A stretch of DNA of 64,000 nt from Micromonospora lutea. GTDB taxonomy: Bacteria; Actinomycetota; Actinomycetes; Mycobacteriales; Micromonosporaceae. The translations under genes were made by a program, and so were the position numbers. Location: assembly GCF_016863535.1 (NCBI RefSeq), contig NZ_BOPB01000002.1:372001-436000 (forward strand), written 5' to 3'. Shown piece by piece: positions 1-10,043 of this stretch (positions are counted from its first letter, which is position 1; every line of letters begins with the position of its first letter). Under the pieces are notes generated by a model. That model was not told the DNA's origin, made no database searches, and saw only the letters and a program-made list of their open reading frames with translations.

Positions 1-1089
1 GGGGACGGCGCGGTGTTGCCCATTCCCACAGCACTGCGCGAGTCGACCGACGCCCGATGGTGGAGCCGGCGACGCCGCCGTCCCCGGGCGGTGGATCACG
101 ACGACGAACTGATTGCCCGGATCATCACCGGTGCGGACCCGACCCTGCGCCGGGCGGCCCGGCACGCGGATGCCGATGATGCGACGACCGGCGGTGCGGT
201 GTGGTCCGAGACGCGTGCCGGTGCCCCGCCAGGTCTCAGGGGCGACGGAGCGGATCCCACGACGTCGACCGCCGACGACCGCCCCGGCGCCGAGCCCAGC
301 ATCGATGCAGGCGAGATCATGATGTACTACCAACCGCAGGTCGCCATCGCCACCGGAGAGGTGGTCGGGGTGGAGGCGTTGCTGCGCTGGCGACACCCAC
401 GGCGGGGGATGGTCGACCCGGAGGAGTTGATCCGGGTCGCCGAGCAGAGCGCGGTGATGCGTCTGCTCACCCGCCGCGTGGTCGACGACGTGGTGGAGCA
501 GCTCGCCAAGTGGTCGGCGGCCGGCCTCGCACTGCGGGCGGCGGTCAATGTCAGCGTGCGGGACCTGCACACCGGCGAGATCGCCGACCAGATCGCCGAC
601 CGGTTGGCCCGCTACGGCGTGGCTCCGGAGCGGCTGCAACTGGAGATCACCGAGGGCGCGTTGATGGCCGATCCGCGCCGGGTGCTGACCACCATCACCC
701 GCCTGCACCGGATCGGGGTGGGCATCGCGCTGGACGATTTCGGCACCGGTTACTCCTCGCTTCAGCACCTGCGCCGGCTGCCGTTGTCGGAGGTGAAGGT
801 CGACCGTTCGTTCGTCCTCGGCATGACCGAGGACACCGACGACGCGGCGATCGTCCGCTCGACGATCGAGCTGGCCAAGGCGCTCGGGCTGCGGGTGGTG
901 GCCGAGGGGGTGGAGGACGAGCGGACCTGGCGAATGCTGCACGCGGCTGGCTGCGACGCCGCGCAGGGCTGGTTCTACGCCCGGCCGATGCCGGCCGAGG
1001 AACTGGTCGCCTGGCTGGCCCGGTACCGTCCGCTACGGCCGTTCGGCGGCCACGACGACGCGGAGGTGCCGCGCCGGCACGCCCGCTGA
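1..1089 (+). CDS. EAL-domain c-di-GMP phosphodiesterase, 5' end missing
   Basis: The frame is open to the left window edge, so the protein probably begins outside; a GTG at 13 is the first possible start inside. About 100 residues of Arg/Ala/Asp-rich linker precede an EAL domain (roughly residues 100-340 counted from 13). All usual catalytic signatures are visible: [43 protein letters not shown] and the QG of [10 protein letters not shown]. The domain should therefore hydrolyse cyclic di-GMP to pGpG in the cytoplasm. Whether a GGDEF or sensor domain lies upstream cannot be seen. The gene ends about 110 bases before gatC and is not obviously part of that operon. Confidence 0.88.
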   Translation, partial: GDGAVLPIPTALRESTDARWWSRRRRRPRAVDHDDELIARIITGADPTLRRAARHADADDATTGGAVWSETRAGAPPGLRGDGADPTTSTADDRPGAEPSIDAGEIMMYYQPQVAIATGEVVGVEALLRWRHPRRGMVDPEELIRVAEQSAVMRLLTRRVVDDVVEQLAKWSAAGLALRAAVNVSVRDLHTGEIADQIADRLARYGVAPERLQLEITEGALMADPRRVLTTITRLHRIGVGIALDDFGTGYSSLQHLRRLPLSEVKVDRSFVLGMTEDTDDAAIVRSTIELAKALGLRVVAEGVEDERTWRMLHAAGCDAAQGWFYARPMPAEELVAWLARYRPLRPFGGHDDAEVPRRHAR

Positions 1090-1199
1090 TCCTGACGGTC
1101 GCTCCAGACAATAGACTCGCTGCCGTCACCGCGCGTCGCGTAACCGGCCGCGGTGGACGCAGGTCAGGCAGACGTAGCACAGCCACGAAGGGGGCACCG

Positions 1200-1505
1200 A
1201 TGGCCGCCATCTCCCGCGAGGAGGTCGCGCACCTGGCGCGACTGTCGCGGCTCGCCGTGACGGAGGAGGAGCTGGGCACCTTCGCCGGTCAGCTCGATGT
1301 GATCCTCCAGGCGGTCGCGCAGGTGGGCGAGGTCGCCGCCGCGGACATTCCGCCGACCTCCCACTCGGTGCCGCTGACCAACGTGCTCCGCGAGGACGTC
1401 GTGACGCCGTGCCTGACACCCGAGGAAGCGTTGTCGGGTGCCCCCGACGCGGAGGAGCAGCGGTTCCGCGTACCGCGGATCCTGGACGAGGATGTGGCCT
1501 CATGA
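1200..1505 (+). CDS. gatC: Asp-tRNA(Asn)/Glu-tRNA(Gln) amidotransferase subunit C
   Basis: This 101-residue protein starts [20 protein letters not shown] and carries the GatC signature, including the LDVIL segment and the C-terminal RVPRILD. GatC is the small subunit that wraps around GatA and GatB and stabilises the complex, which amidates misacylated Glu-tRNA(Gln) or Asp-tRNA(Asn). The ATG at 1200 is preceded by AAGGGGGCACCG. Longer upstream frames lack GatC similarity. Its TGA overlaps the gatA ATG by the ATGA pattern, so the two are translationally coupled. A TAGACT box at 1112-1117 is a possible -10 element for the operon, but no good -35 accompanies it. Confidence 0.95.
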   Translation: MAAISREEVAHLARLSRLAVTEEELGTFAGQLDVILQAVAQVGEVAAADIPPTSHSVPLTNVLREDVVTPCLTPEEALSGAPDAEEQRFRVPRILDEDVAS

Positions 1506-2977
1506 CCGACGTCACCGCAATGACCGCGACGCAGATCGCGGGGCTCGTCGCCACCGGTGCGGCCTCCGCCGTCGAGGTCACCCAGGCCCACCTGGACCGG
1601 ATCGCCGCCGTCGACGGCCGGATCAACGCCTTCCTGCATGTCGACACCGAAGGCGCGCTGGCCGCCGCCCGCGACATCGACGCCCGCCGGGCGGCCGGCG
1701 AGGAACTGGGCCCGCTGGCCGGTGTGCCGGTCGCGGTCAAGGACGTCCTCACCACCAAGGGCGTGCCGACCACCGTCGGGTCGAAGATCCTTGAGGGCTG
1801 GCATCCGCCGTACGACTCGACGATCGTGGAACGGCTGCGCGCCGCCGGCACGGTCATGCTCGGCAAGACCAACATGGACGAGTTCGCGATGGGCTCCTCC
1901 ACGGAATACTCGGCGTACGGGCCGAGCCGTAACCCGTGGGACACCGACCGGATCCCGGGCGGCTCCGGTGGGGGGAGCGCGGCGGCCCTGGCCGCGTACG
2001 AGGCACCGCTGGCCATCGGTTCGGACACCGGCGGCTCGATCCGCCAGCCCGGCGCGGTCACCGGCACCGTCGGCGCGAAACCGACCTACGGCGGCACCTC
2101 CCGGTACGGCCTGGTGGCCTTCTCCTCCTCGCTCGACACTCCCGGCCCGTGCGCGCGTACCGTGCTCGACGCGGCGCTGCTGCACGCGGCGATCGGCGGG
2201 CACGACCCGCGTGACTCCACCTCCATCCCGGCGCCGGTGCCGGACGTGGTGGCCGCGGCGAAGCTCGGCGCTACCGGCGACCTGAGCGGGGTACGGCTCG
2301 GCATCGTCACCGAGTTCGGCGGCGAGGGCGCGGAGCCCGGCGTCACCGCCGCCTTCAACGAGGCCGTCGCCACGTTGACCAAACTCGGTGCGGAGATCGT
2401 CGAGGTCTCCTGCCCGCACTTCCGCTACGCGCTGCCGGCGTACTACCTGATCGCACCGAGCGAGTGCTCCTCCAACCTGGCCCGCTTCGACGGCGTGCGC
2501 TTCGGCCTGCGGGTCGGCGACGACGGCAACCGGTCGCTGGAGGAGGTCATGTCGCTGACCCGGGAGGTCGGTTTCGGCCCCGAGGTCAAGCGCCGCATCA
2601 TGCTCGGCACGTACGCGCTCTCCTCCGGCTACTACGACGCCTACTACGGGCAGGCGCAGAAGGTGCGTACGCTGATCACCCGCGACTTCACCGCGGCGTT
2701 CGAACGGGTCGACGCGCTGATCTCGCCGACCACCCCGTTCGTCGCCTTCCCCCTCGGCGCGCGGACCTCCGATCCGTACCAGATGTACCTGGCCGACCTG
2801 TTCACCATCCCGACCAACCTGTACGGCGGGCCGGGCATTTCGGTGCCGTGCGGGCTCTCCGACGGGCTGCCGGTCGGACTTCAGGTGATGGCACCGACGC
2901 TGGCCGACGACCGGATGTACCGGGTCGCCGCCGCGTTGGAGAGCGCCGTCGGCACGTTCACCCCACCGGCACTGTGA
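1502..2977 (+). CDS. gatA: Asp-tRNA(Asn)/Glu-tRNA(Gln) amidotransferase subunit A
   Basis: This is the 491-residue amidase-signature subunit that hydrolyses glutamine and supplies ammonia to GatB. The Ser-cisSer-Lys triad is readable: Lys80 in VAVKDV, Ser155 in the Gly/Ser-rich GGSGGGS loop, and nucleophile Ser179 in [11 protein letters not shown]. Length is normal for bacterial GatA. The ATG at 1502 overlaps the gatC stop, and gatB follows after 13 bases, giving a compact gatCAB operon. No anomaly is seen. Confidence 0.97.
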   Translation: MTDVTAMTATQIAGLVATGAASAVEVTQAHLDRIAAVDGRINAFLHVDTEGALAAARDIDARRAAGEELGPLAGVPVAVKDVLTTKGVPTTVGSKILEGWHPPYDSTIVERLRAAGTVMLGKTNMDEFAMGSSTEYSAYGPSRNPWDTDRIPGGSGGGSAAALAAYEAPLAIGSDTGGSIRQPGAVTGTVGAKPTYGGTSRYGLVAFSSSLDTPGPCARTVLDAALLHAAIGGHDPRDSTSIPAPVPDVVAAAKLGATGDLSGVRLGIVTEFGGEGAEPGVTAAFNEAVATLTKLGAEIVEVSCPHFRYALPAYYLIAPSECSSNLARFDGVRFGLRVGDDGNRSLEEVMSLTREVGFGPEVKRRIMLGTYALSSGYYDAYYGQAQKVRTLITRDFTAAFERVDALISPTTPFVAFPLGARTSDPYQMYLADLFTIPTNLYGGPGISVPCGLSDGLPVGLQVMAPTLADDRMYRVAAALESAVGTFTPPAL

Positions 2978-2990
2978 GGCAGGAGCACCG

Positions 2991-4484
2991 ATGACCACGA
3001 CACTGCCCGCGTACGACGAGGTCGTCGCGCGCTACGAGCCGGTGATCGGCCTGGAGACCCACGTCGAACTGGGCACGAACACCAAGATGTTCTGCGGCTG
3101 CCCGACCGACTTCGGCGGCGAGCCGAACACCCGGGTCTGCCCGGTCTGCCTGGGGCTGCCCGGCTCGCTGCCGGTGGCCAACAAGGCGGCGATCGAGGCC
3201 ACCATCCGGATCGGCCTCGCGTTGAACTGCTCCATCGCGACGTGGTGCCGGTTCGCCCGGAAGAACTACTTCTATCCGGACATGCCGAAGAACTTCCAGA
3301 TCAGCCAGTACGACGAGCCGCTCTGCGTCGACGGCTACCTGGACGTCGAGGTCAACGGCGAGACGGTGCGGATCGGCATCGAGCGGGTGCACCTGGAGGA
3401 GGACACCGGTAAGACGCTGCACGTCGGCGGCGCCACCGGTCGGATCCACGGTGCGACCGAGTCGCTTGTCGACTACAACCGGGCCGGCATTCCGCTGGTG
3501 GAGATCGTCACCAAGCCGATCCCCGGCACCGGCGCGCTGGCGCCCGAGGTGGCTCGCGCGTACGTCACCGAGCTGCGTGACGTGCTCCGCTCCCTGGGCG
3601 TCTCCGACGTACGCATGGAGGAGGGCTCCCTGCGCTGCGACGTGAACACCTCGCTGAACCTGCCGGGCCAGGAGTGGGGTACGCGGACCGAGACCAAGAA
3701 CGTCAACTCGCTGCGTTCGGTCGAGCGGGCGGTCCGCTCCGAGATGCTGCGCCAGGCCGCCGTCCTCGGCGCGGGTGGGCGGATCACCCAGGAGACCCGG
3801 CACTTCCACGAGGACACCGGGGACACCACCCCCGGCCGGTCCAAGGAGACCGCCACCGACTACCGGTACTTCCCCGAACCGGACCTGGTGCCCCTCGCGC
3901 CGGACCCGGCCTGGGTGCAGGAACTGAAGGCCGCCCTGCCGGAGCTGCCCCGGCTGCACCGCCGCCGGCTCCAGCAGGCGTGGGGTCTCTCCGACGCGGA
4001 CATGCAGTCGGTGCTCAACGCCGGCGCGGTCGAGCTGATCGAGGCGACGGTGGCGGCCGGTGCGACACCGGCCGCGGCCCGCAAGTGGTGGCTCGGTGAG
4101 CTGTCCCGGCGGGCCAACGAGACGGGCGTGGAACTGGCCGACATCGGCGCCACCCCGACCCAGGTCGCCGAGCTTCAGGGCCTGGTCGACGCCGGGAAGC
4201 TCAACGACAAGCTGGCCCGTACCGTGCTGGAGGGCGTGGTCGCCGGTGAGGGTTCGCCGACCGAGATCATGACCAACCGCAAGCTGGAGGTCGTCTCCGA
4301 CACGGGCGCGCTGACCGCGGCGGTCGATGAGGCGATCGCCGCCAACCCGGCCATCGCCGACAAGGTCCGCTCCGGCAAGGTCGCCGCCGCCGGCGCCCTG
4401 GTCGGCGCGGTCATGAAGACTACCCAGGGTCAGGCCGACGCCCAGACCGTCCGCGCCCTGATCCTGGAACGCCTCACCCCCTGA
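2991..4484 (+). CDS. gatB: Asp-tRNA(Asn)/Glu-tRNA(Gln) amidotransferase subunit B
   Basis: This 497-residue subunit binds the misacylated tRNA, activates its side chain with ATP and transfers ammonia from GatA. Typical segments are [13 protein letters not shown], the Cys cluster [10 protein letters not shown]...CPVCLGLPG (zinc site), [27 protein letters not shown] and [10 protein letters not shown] YqeY/tail domain occupies the last 150 residues. The ATG at 2991 follows GCAGGAGCACCG, a clear ribosome binding site. The stop at 4484 is followed after 5 bases by a 52-bp repeat element that may terminate the operon. Confidence 0.97.
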   Translation: MTTTLPAYDEVVARYEPVIGLETHVELGTNTKMFCGCPTDFGGEPNTRVCPVCLGLPGSLPVANKAAIEATIRIGLALNCSIATWCRFARKNYFYPDMPKNFQISQYDEPLCVDGYLDVEVNGETVRIGIERVHLEEDTGKTLHVGGATGRIHGATESLVDYNRAGIPLVEIVTKPIPGTGALAPEVARAYVTELRDVLRSLGVSDVRMEEGSLRCDVNTSLNLPGQEWGTRTETKNVNSLRSVERAVRSEMLRQAAVLGAGGRITQETRHFHEDTGDTTPGRSKETATDYRYFPEPDLVPLAPDPAWVQELKAALPELPRLHRRRLQQAWGLSDADMQSVLNAGAVELIEATVAAGATPAAARKWWLGELSRRANETGVELADIGATPTQVAELQGLVDAGKLNDKLARTVLEGVVAGEGSPTEIMTNRKLEVVSDTGALTAAVDEAIAANPAIADKVRSGKVAAAGALVGAVMKTTQGQADAQTVRALILERLTP

Positions 4485-4489
4485 CGTGC

Positions 4490-4541
4490 AAGGAAGGGCC
4501 CCTTCTTACCGCCTGGTGTAGAGGAAGGGGCCCTTACTAAC
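4490..4541. repeat. 52-bp double-palindrome intergenic element, copy A
   Basis: This is one of three 52-bp copies in the window (others at 17830-17881 and 50371-50422) that align end to end without gaps. Each begins AAGGAAGGG, has a first near-palindrome (AGGAAGGGCCCCTTCTTA type), a spacer CGCCTGGTGTA, a second near-palindrome (AGGAAGGGGCCCTT type) and ends CTAAC. Each half can fold as a hairpin. This copy lies directly after gatB and before the E1-like gene, where it could terminate or stabilise gatB mRNA. The element type is inferred; I know of no assigned function. Confidence 0.85.
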
Positions 4542-4606
4542 ATCCACCCGGCCACCCCCCGGTGGCCCGCACCACCCCTCGCGAGGGCGTCAACGGAGAC
4601 GCCCGG

Positions 4607-6976
4607 ATGGAGTTGATCGTGAACCAGCGCGACCTCGATGTCCTCGACGAGATCCAGCGGCGGGTGCTGTGGCTCGCCACGCGGATCGTGGACGCGGCCA
4701 ACCACGATCGCGGCACCGGTGACGGGGTGAAGGTTGGCGGGCATCAGGCGTCCAGCGCCTCGCTGGTCACCGCGATGACCGCGCTGTGGTTTGCCCACCT
4801 GGACGCCGAGGACCGGGTCGCGGTGAAGCCGCACGCCTCCCCGGTCTTCCACGCCATCCAGTACCTGCTGGGCAATCTGGACCGGTCGTACCTGCCCCGG
4901 CTACGGGCGCGAGGTGGACTCCAGTCGTACCCGTCGCGGACGAAGGACCCGGACGAGGTGGACTTCTCCACCGGCTCGGTGGGGCTCGGCGCGGCCGCGC
5001 CGCTGTTCGCCGCGGTGACCCGCCGCTACGTCGACGCCCACTTCGGGGCCCGCCCGCACTCCCGGTTCATCGCCCTGATCGGTGACGCCGAGCTGGACGA
5101 GGGCAACATCTGGGAGGCCGTCGCCGACCCGGCCACCACCGGCCTCGGCAACGTGATGTGGGTGGTCGACTTCAACCGGCAGTCGCTCGACCGGGTCGTC
5201 CCCGGGGTGCGGATCGACCAGTGGCGCGGCCAGTTCGAGGCTGCCGGCTGGCACGTGGTCGAGGTGAAGTACGGCCGCCGGCTCGCCGAGGCGTACGACC
5301 GGCCGGGCGGGAGCGCGTTGCGCGACTGGATCGACGCGATGCCGAACGAGCAGTACCAGTCGCTGTTCGGGCTGACCGGCCCGACGCTGCGCAAGCAGTT
5401 CCTCGACGGTGCCCCCGAAGGCATCGCGGCGTTGCTGGCCGATGTTTCCGACGAGGACCTGGGCCCGCTCGTCACCGACCTGGGCGGGCACGACCTGGCG
5501 GCGCTGCTGGACGCGTACGCCCAGTGCGACGCGGTGACCGACCGCCCGAGCGTGGTGTTCGCGTACACCGTCAAGGGGTGGGGTTTGCCCATCGCCGGCA
5601 ACCCGCGCAACCACTCGGCCCTGCTGACCAGCGAACAGGTCGACGCGTTGCGCGCCGCGCAGGGGTTGACCCGCGACACCGAGTGGGACCGTCTGGACCC
5701 GGCGTCGCCGGCCGGGATCCGGGCCGGGCAGCGTCGGGAGGCCCTGTCCCGCGCGCCCCGCGAGCGGGCGCTCGGGGTCACCGTCCCGCAGAGCACGGCG
5801 GTACGCGCCAACAAGCCGATCTCCACCCAGGAGGTCTTCGGTCGGGTGCTGGTCGACCTGGCCCGCGATCCGCAGGTCGGCCGGTACCTCGTCACCACCG
5901 CGCCGGACGTGGCCACCTCCACCAACCTGGCCGGGTTCATCAACAAGACCGGGGTGTTCGCCCCCACCGCCCAGCGCTCCTGGTCGGAGGACCGGATGCT
6001 GCGCTGGACGGAGAGCCCCGAGGGCCAGCACATCGAGCTGGGCATCTCCGAGATGAACCTGTTCCTGCTGCTCGGCCAGCTCGGCCTGGCCTGGGACCTG
6101 TCCGGGCAGCCGCTGCTGCCGGTCGGCACCGTCTACGACCCGTTCGTGCTGCGCGGTCTGGACGCCTTCCTCTACGGCACCTACTCCGGTTCCCGGTTCG
6201 TCGTCGCCGGCACCCCGTCCGGAATCACCCTCGCCCCGGAGGGCGGTGCCCACCAGTCGACCATCACCGCGAGCGTGGGCCTGGAACTGCCCGGGGTGAC
6301 CTTCGTCGAACCCGCGTACGCGGCCAGCCTCGACTGGCTGCTCTGCGACGCCTTCGGGCACATCGCGGGCGCGGTACGGCCGACGCCGACGGCGGTGCCG
6401 GCCGAGGACGGGGCGTACTACTTCCGGCTCAGCACCCGGCCGATCGACCAGGCGCCGTTCGAGGCGGCTCGGGCCCGGCTCGGTGACGCGGTGCTGCGCC
6501 GGCAGGTGCTCGCCGGGGCGTACCGGCTGGTCGACGCCCACCAGGCGTACCCGCACCTGGCCGACGCGCCGACGGTGCAACTGGCCGCTTCCGGGGCGGT
6601 GCTGCCGGAGGTGCTGGCCGCCGCAGCCGAACTGGCCGACGAGGGTGTCGCCGCCCACGTCGTCGACGTGACCAGCCTGGACCGCCTCTACCGGGCCTGG
6701 CAGCGCACCCTGCGTCAGGGCGTACGCACAGCGACCGTGCCGAGCGTGCCCGGCGCGCTGCGGTCCGCCTTCGCCGACCGGGTGCCGGTGGTGTCCGTCC
6801 ACGACGCCGCCTCGCACGCCATGGCCTGGCTCGGCTCGGCGGTCGGCGCACCCGCCGTGCCGCTCGGCGTCGACGAGTTCGGCCAGTCCGGCACCGTCTC
6901 CGACCTCTACGACCTGCACGACCTGCTCCCCGGCAGCATCGTCAACGCCGCCCTAGCCGCCCTAGCCCTCCGCTGA
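4607..6976 (+). CDS. Transketolase / pyruvate dehydrogenase E1-like thiamine-diphosphate enzyme
   Basis: About 789 residues. The N-terminal half shows the E1/transketolase diphosphate-binding domain, with GDAELDEG followed about 20 residues later by VVDFNRQSLD. This corresponds to the ThDP GDG...N motif, but with GDA. The middle domain carries APDVATSTNLAGF and IELGISEMN, whose Glu would activate ThDP; the last 150 residues are a transketolase C-terminal domain. The nearest family is homodimeric AceE-like E1, but it is shorter than classical AceE (about 890) and the substrate is not assignable. ATG 4607 is preferred because GGAGA lies 8 bases upstream; a GTG at 4562 would add 15 residues without a good site. 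It stands alone, with no E2/E3 genes nearby. Confidence 0.82.
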   Translation: MELIVNQRDLDVLDEIQRRVLWLATRIVDAANHDRGTGDGVKVGGHQASSASLVTAMTALWFAHLDAEDRVAVKPHASPVFHAIQYLLGNLDRSYLPRLRARGGLQSYPSRTKDPDEVDFSTGSVGLGAAAPLFAAVTRRYVDAHFGARPHSRFIALIGDAELDEGNIWEAVADPATTGLGNVMWVVDFNRQSLDRVVPGVRIDQWRGQFEAAGWHVVEVKYGRRLAEAYDRPGGSALRDWIDAMPNEQYQSLFGLTGPTLRKQFLDGAPEGIAALLADVSDEDLGPLVTDLGGHDLAALLDAYAQCDAVTDRPSVVFAYTVKGWGLPIAGNPRNHSALLTSEQVDALRAAQGLTRDTEWDRLDPASPAGIRAGQRREALSRAPRERALGVTVPQSTAVRANKPISTQEVFGRVLVDLARDPQVGRYLVTTAPDVATSTNLAGFINKTGVFAPTAQRSWSEDRMLRWTESPEGQHIELGISEMNLFLLLGQLGLAWDLSGQPLLPVGTVYDPFVLRGLDAFLYGTYSGSRFVVAGTPSGITLAPEGGAHQSTITASVGLELPGVTFVEPAYAASLDWLLCDAFGHIAGAVRPTPTAVPAEDGAYYFRLSTRPIDQAPFEAARARLGDAVLRRQVLAGAYRLVDAHQAYPHLADAPTVQLAASGAVLPEVLAAAAELADEGVAAHVVDVTSLDRLYRAWQRTLRQGVRTATVPSVPGALRSAFADRVPVVSVHDAASHAMAWLGSAVGAPAVPLGVDEFGQSGTVSDLYDLHDLLPGSIVNAALAALALR

Positions 6977-6991
6977 CCCCCCGGCTCCCCT

Positions 6992-7080
6992 CCCACCCCA
7001 CCCCTCGCCCCACCCCTCGCCCCACCCCTTGCCCCACCCCTCGCCCCACCCTTCGCCCCACCCTTCGCCCCACGCCCCGG
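6992..7080. repeat. Pyrimidine-rich 12-bp tandem repeat
   Basis: About six to seven imperfect copies of CCCCACCCCTCG, with drift to CTTG and CTTCG, follow the E1-like stop. A purine-rich tract of opposite character lies on the other side of the hairpin at 7093-7149. The G-rich complementary strand has runs of four Gs suited to G-quadruplex formation. Confidence 0.8.
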
Positions 7081-7092
7081 TGATCGCCCCGG

Positions 7093-7149
7093 TGATCATG
7101 AGGTTATTGCCAGTGGAGAGCGCTCTCCGAAGCAACAACCTCATGATCA
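7093..7149. terminator. Large hairpin between convergent genes
   Basis: The arms TGATCATGAGGTT (7093-7105) and AACCTCATGATCA (7137-7149) are perfect complements, and pairing extends through ATTGC/GCAAC with one mismatch. The loop contains a second perfect palindrome, GGAGAGCGCTCTCC (7114-7127). It lies between the ends of a plus-strand gene (6976) and a minus-strand gene (7200), so a bidirectional terminator is likely. There is no T-run. It could also be a dispersed repeat. Confidence 0.6.
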
Positions 7150-7150
7150 T

Positions 7151-7285
7151 CGGGGCGAGGGGAGGAGGGGAGGAGGGGAGGGGGAGGGGACGGTGGGGGT
7201 TAGCGGGTTGGGGTGGGGGTTGGGGTGATGGGTGGGGAGGGGGATGGGGTTGGGGTTTGGAGGGGGGTGGGGGGTGGGGCGATGA
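7151..7285. repeat. G-rich low-complexity tract entering the 3' end of the phosphoesterase gene
   Basis: The tract consists of GGGGAGGAGGGG and GGGGTTGGGG-type runs with many GGGG blocks. From 7200 it is the complement of the Pro/Thr-rich C-terminal tail codons of the metallophosphoesterase. It mirrors the C-rich tract at 6992-7080 and may be prone to slippage. Confidence 0.7.
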
Positions 7286-8813
7286 CGGTGCGTTCCAGGT
7301 TGACCTGGGCCTGGCCGGTGCCGCCGACGGTGATGTCGTCGTACGCCTGGAGTCGTTTCTCCTGGTCGAAGTAGAGCACCGTCATCGCCAGTGGAGTCGG
7401 CTCGTCACTCTCCAGCCCGCGCAGCCCGGCACCGCCGGTGGAGCCCTGCACCATCAGCGTGGTGGTCTGCTGGCCGGGCACCTCCGGCAGCGTGTTGACC
7501 CGCCGGTCGTGGGTGTGCCCAGCGAGCACCAGCGGACAGGTGCCCGACAGGGGGCCGGCGGCGGAGGGGTCGTGCACCAGCGCGATGTCGACCGGTCGGG
7601 GCGAGGTACGAATCGTGGCGGCGAGTTTCTCGCCATTGGTGATCAGCTCGTTGGCGGTGGGTTGGCTCAGCCCACCGCTGGCCGGCGAGGTGCTCTTGTC
7701 CGGAGTGAAACGGGGATCGCCAATTCCGGCGATGGTGAGCCCGGCGACCGTGGTCGTGGTGTTGTCGAGCACTATCGCGTTGGGCTGACGGGCCACCGCC
7801 GCCGCCGTACGGCCTGAGTCGTGGTTGCCCCGGACGTACACGTACGGCTTCTCCAGCAGACTGATCGACCCGACGTAGGAGGCCTCCGGCTCGCTGCCCC
7901 AGTCGGTGATGTCGCCGGTGTCGACCACCACGTCGATGCCGAACTGCTCCGTCACGGTCCGGATGAGTTGCCAGGCGCTCGGGTTGAGGTGCAGGTCGGA
8001 GATGTGCAGCACCCGGGTGGTGCCCGGCTCCGGCTCGTACACCGGCAGTGCCGACACTGTCGTGTAGAGCTGGGTGACGTTGCCGATGAGCCGCTGGAGC
8101 TGCTCGGCGTACCGGGTGTAGTCGTCGGCGATCTTGCGTACGTCACCGACGATCGCCGGGGCGTTCACCAGCAGCCCTTCGTACCGGGGCTCCTCGATCG
8201 CCTGGGGCCGGATGGTCGCCGCCGCGGTGCCCAGACTGCCGACCGTGATCAGCAGCGCCAGGCCGCCGGCCCAGGCGGCCCTGCGGGTGTCCCGGAACAC
8301 CAGCAGCGCCAGCACCAGGGTGGCGAGCACGGCGGAAGCGATCGTGCGGAGCCCGAGCCGCAGCACCCCCTCCCGGACCTCGTCGACGGCGGACTGGGTG
8401 GCCCGGTTGAGGCTCGCCGGGTCGTCGAACAACGCCTCGACCCGGCTCTGGTCCAGCGCGCCCAACTGCACGGTCAGGTGGGTCGGCCCGCTGTGGCTCT
8501 CCAGCAGCAGCGAGCCCAGCGGCGGGATGTTGACGGTCGTACCGCCGGTGGTCGCGGGCGACACGGAGAGCCGGGCCTGGAACGGCCCGATGTCGGTGCT
8601 CACGTTCCCGCCCGCCATGACACCGGCGAGCACACCGATCAGCGCGACGACCAGGACGGCCCCGGCGACGGCCAGCCGACGCAGCCCGCGGTGCCGCACT
8701 TCGCCACCATCCGGTACGGCGGAGCGTCGCATCGATGGAAAGCGGCGGGCGCGACCAGTGGGGGTCTCCCCGTCCCGATCGCGGCGCGGCTCCTCGTTCT
8801 GCTGACCGTCCAT
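7200..8813 (-). CDS. Membrane-anchored calcineurin-like metallophosphoesterase
   Basis: 537 residues. After a charged N-terminus there is a membrane helix near residues 47-68 and two more near 155-200. The C-terminal half is a metallophosphoesterase domain with the full metal-ligand series: DLHLN, GDITDWG, GNHDS, LVHD and GHTHD. The protein ends in a Pro/Thr repeat tail (TPTPSPSPP...TPTPTPTR). The phosphatase domain probably faces outside, given the topology and tail; the substrate is unknown. ATG 8813 is the first good start. It lies 66 bases downstream of the sugar dehydrogenase gene on the same strand and may be cotranscribed. The tail codons lie in the G-rich tract, so tail length may vary between strains. 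Confidence 0.87.
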   Translation of the reverse strand: MDGQQNEEPRRDRDGETPTGRARRFPSMRRSAVPDGGEVRHRGLRRLAVAGAVLVVALIGVLAGVMAGGNVSTDIGPFQARLSVSPATTGGTTVNIPPLGSLLLESHSGPTHLTVQLGALDQSRVEALFDDPASLNRATQSAVDEVREGVLRLGLRTIASAVLATLVLALLVFRDTRRAAWAGGLALLITVGSLGTAAATIRPQAIEEPRYEGLLVNAPAIVGDVRKIADDYTRYAEQLQRLIGNVTQLYTTVSALPVYEPEPGTTRVLHISDLHLNPSAWQLIRTVTEQFGIDVVVDTGDITDWGSEPEASYVGSISLLEKPYVYVRGNHDSGRTAAAVARQPNAIVLDNTTTTVAGLTIAGIGDPRFTPDKSTSPASGGLSQPTANELITNGEKLAATIRTSPRPVDIALVHDPSAAGPLSGTCPLVLAGHTHDRRVNTLPEVPGQQTTTLMVQGSTGGAGLRGLESDEPTPLAMTVLYFDQEKRLQAYDDITVGGTGQAQVNLERTVIAPPPTPLQTPTPSPSPPITPTPTPTR

Positions 8814-8879
8814 GTTGAGATTCTGACCTGCCCGACGAAAGATCTTGGCAAACCTGGGATGACGGGTCGCGCGGCCGAT

Positions 8880-10043
8880 TCAGCCGCGCCCGGCACCGCC
8901 ACCGGCGAAGACGAGACGCAGCAACCGGTCGTCCTCGGGAGCGGGCTGGCCGCGCCCGTCGTGGTTGGAGGTGCTGACCCAGAGCGAGCCGTCCGGCGCG
9001 GCGGCGATCCCGCGCAGTCGCCCGTACCGCTCGGTCAGCAGGTCCTGCGGTTGGCCGAGGACCGTGCCGGTCTCGGTCAGCTCGACCAGCCAGAGCCGCT
9101 GACCGCGCAGGCACGCGGTGGCGAGCATCCGTTCCGTCGCGGCCAGGCCGGAGCAGGACGCCTCGTCGGTGGACCACTGCACGATCGGGTCGACGTACTT
9201 GTCGTCGTCGCCGCGCCCCTCGACCTCGGGCCAGCCGTAGTTCTTGCCCTTGGTGATCTGGTTGATCTCGTCCCAGGTGTTCTGGCCGAACTCGACGGCG
9301 TACATCCGTTCGCCGACCCAGGCCATGCCCTGCACGTTGCGGTGACCGAGGGACCAGACCGGGGAGTCCGGGAAGGGGTTTCCGGGAGCCGGCTTCCCCT
9401 CGGGCGTGATCCGCAGGATCTTGCCGCCGAGCTGCTTGACGTCCTGCGACTGGTCGGTCTTCCCGGCGTCGCCGGTGCTGGCGTAGAGCTGCCCGTCGGG
9501 TCCGAACGCCAGACCGCCACCGTTGTGGATGCCCGCCTTGGGGATGCCGGTGAGGATCGGGGTGGGCTCCTCACCGAGCCGCATCCGAGCCACCCGGTTG
9601 TCCCGCTCGGCGGTGTAGTAGACGAAGACCGTCCGGTTCTGGGCGAACTCCGGGGAGACCGCGATGCCCAGCAGTCCGCCCTCGCCCGAGGCGACCACGT
9701 CGCCGATGGTCTGCACCCCAGCGATCTTCAGACCGTCCGCGGTCGACTCCGGCCCGACCTGGACGATGCGACCACTGTCACGTTCGGTCACCAGTGCGCC
9801 GCCGTCGGGCAGGAAGGCGATCCCCCACGGGACCCGCAACCCCTGCGCCAGCACGGTGGCGACGATCTCCTTGTCGCCGTCGCCCGCGGTGACCGTCGGG
9901 CGGGGCAGGTTCGGTGGCTCGCCCGCCGGGTCGGGCTCCGGGTCACCGAGGCTGCAACCACTGGCGATGAGCAGCAGCGTCGCGCAGGACGCCACGAGGG
10001 CGGCACGGACCTGACGGGCGCGGAGGTACGAGGGGGCGCTCAC
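8880..10043 (-). CDS. PQQ-type glucose/sorbosone dehydrogenase lipoprotein
   Basis: About 387 residues from the GTG at 10043; an upstream start at 10103 would add 20 Pro/Arg-rich residues ahead of the signal peptide and is not favoured. The signal LVASCATLLLIASGC ends in a lipobox-like Cys, so the product is probably an exported lipoprotein. The body is a six-bladed propeller of the glucose/sorbosone dehydrogenase family: LRVPWGIAFLPDGGALVTER, GEGGLLGIAVSPEF, GIHNGGGLAFGPDGQLY, SLGHRNVQGMAW and KNYGWPEV. Members oxidise aldose sugars, sometimes with PQQ; the actual substrate and cofactor here are unproven. Confidence 0.88.
   Translation of the reverse strand: MSAPSYLRARQVRAALVASCATLLLIASGCSLGDPEPDPAGEPPNLPRPTVTAGDGDKEIVATVLAQGLRVPWGIAFLPDGGALVTERDSGRIVQVGPESTADGLKIAGVQTIGDVVASGEGGLLGIAVSPEFAQNRTVFVYYTAERDNRVARMRLGEEPTPILTGIPKAGIHNGGGLAFGPDGQLYASTGDAGKTDQSQDVKQLGGKILRITPEGKPAPGNPFPDSPVWSLGHRNVQGMAWVGERMYAVEFGQNTWDEINQITKGKNYGWPEVEGRGDDDKYVDPIVQWSTDEASCSGLAATERMLATACLRGQRLWLVELTETGTVLGQPQDLLTERYGRLRGIAAAPDGSLWVSTSNHDGRGQPAPEDDRLLRLVFAGGGAGRG

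Noticed and set aside
4901..6919. 672-residue minus-strand frame
   Set aside because: It is antisense to the E1-like gene and has no domain.
6992..7080. CRISPR-like array
   Set aside because: The repeat unit is 12 bp and continuous without spacers, so it is a simple tandem repeat.
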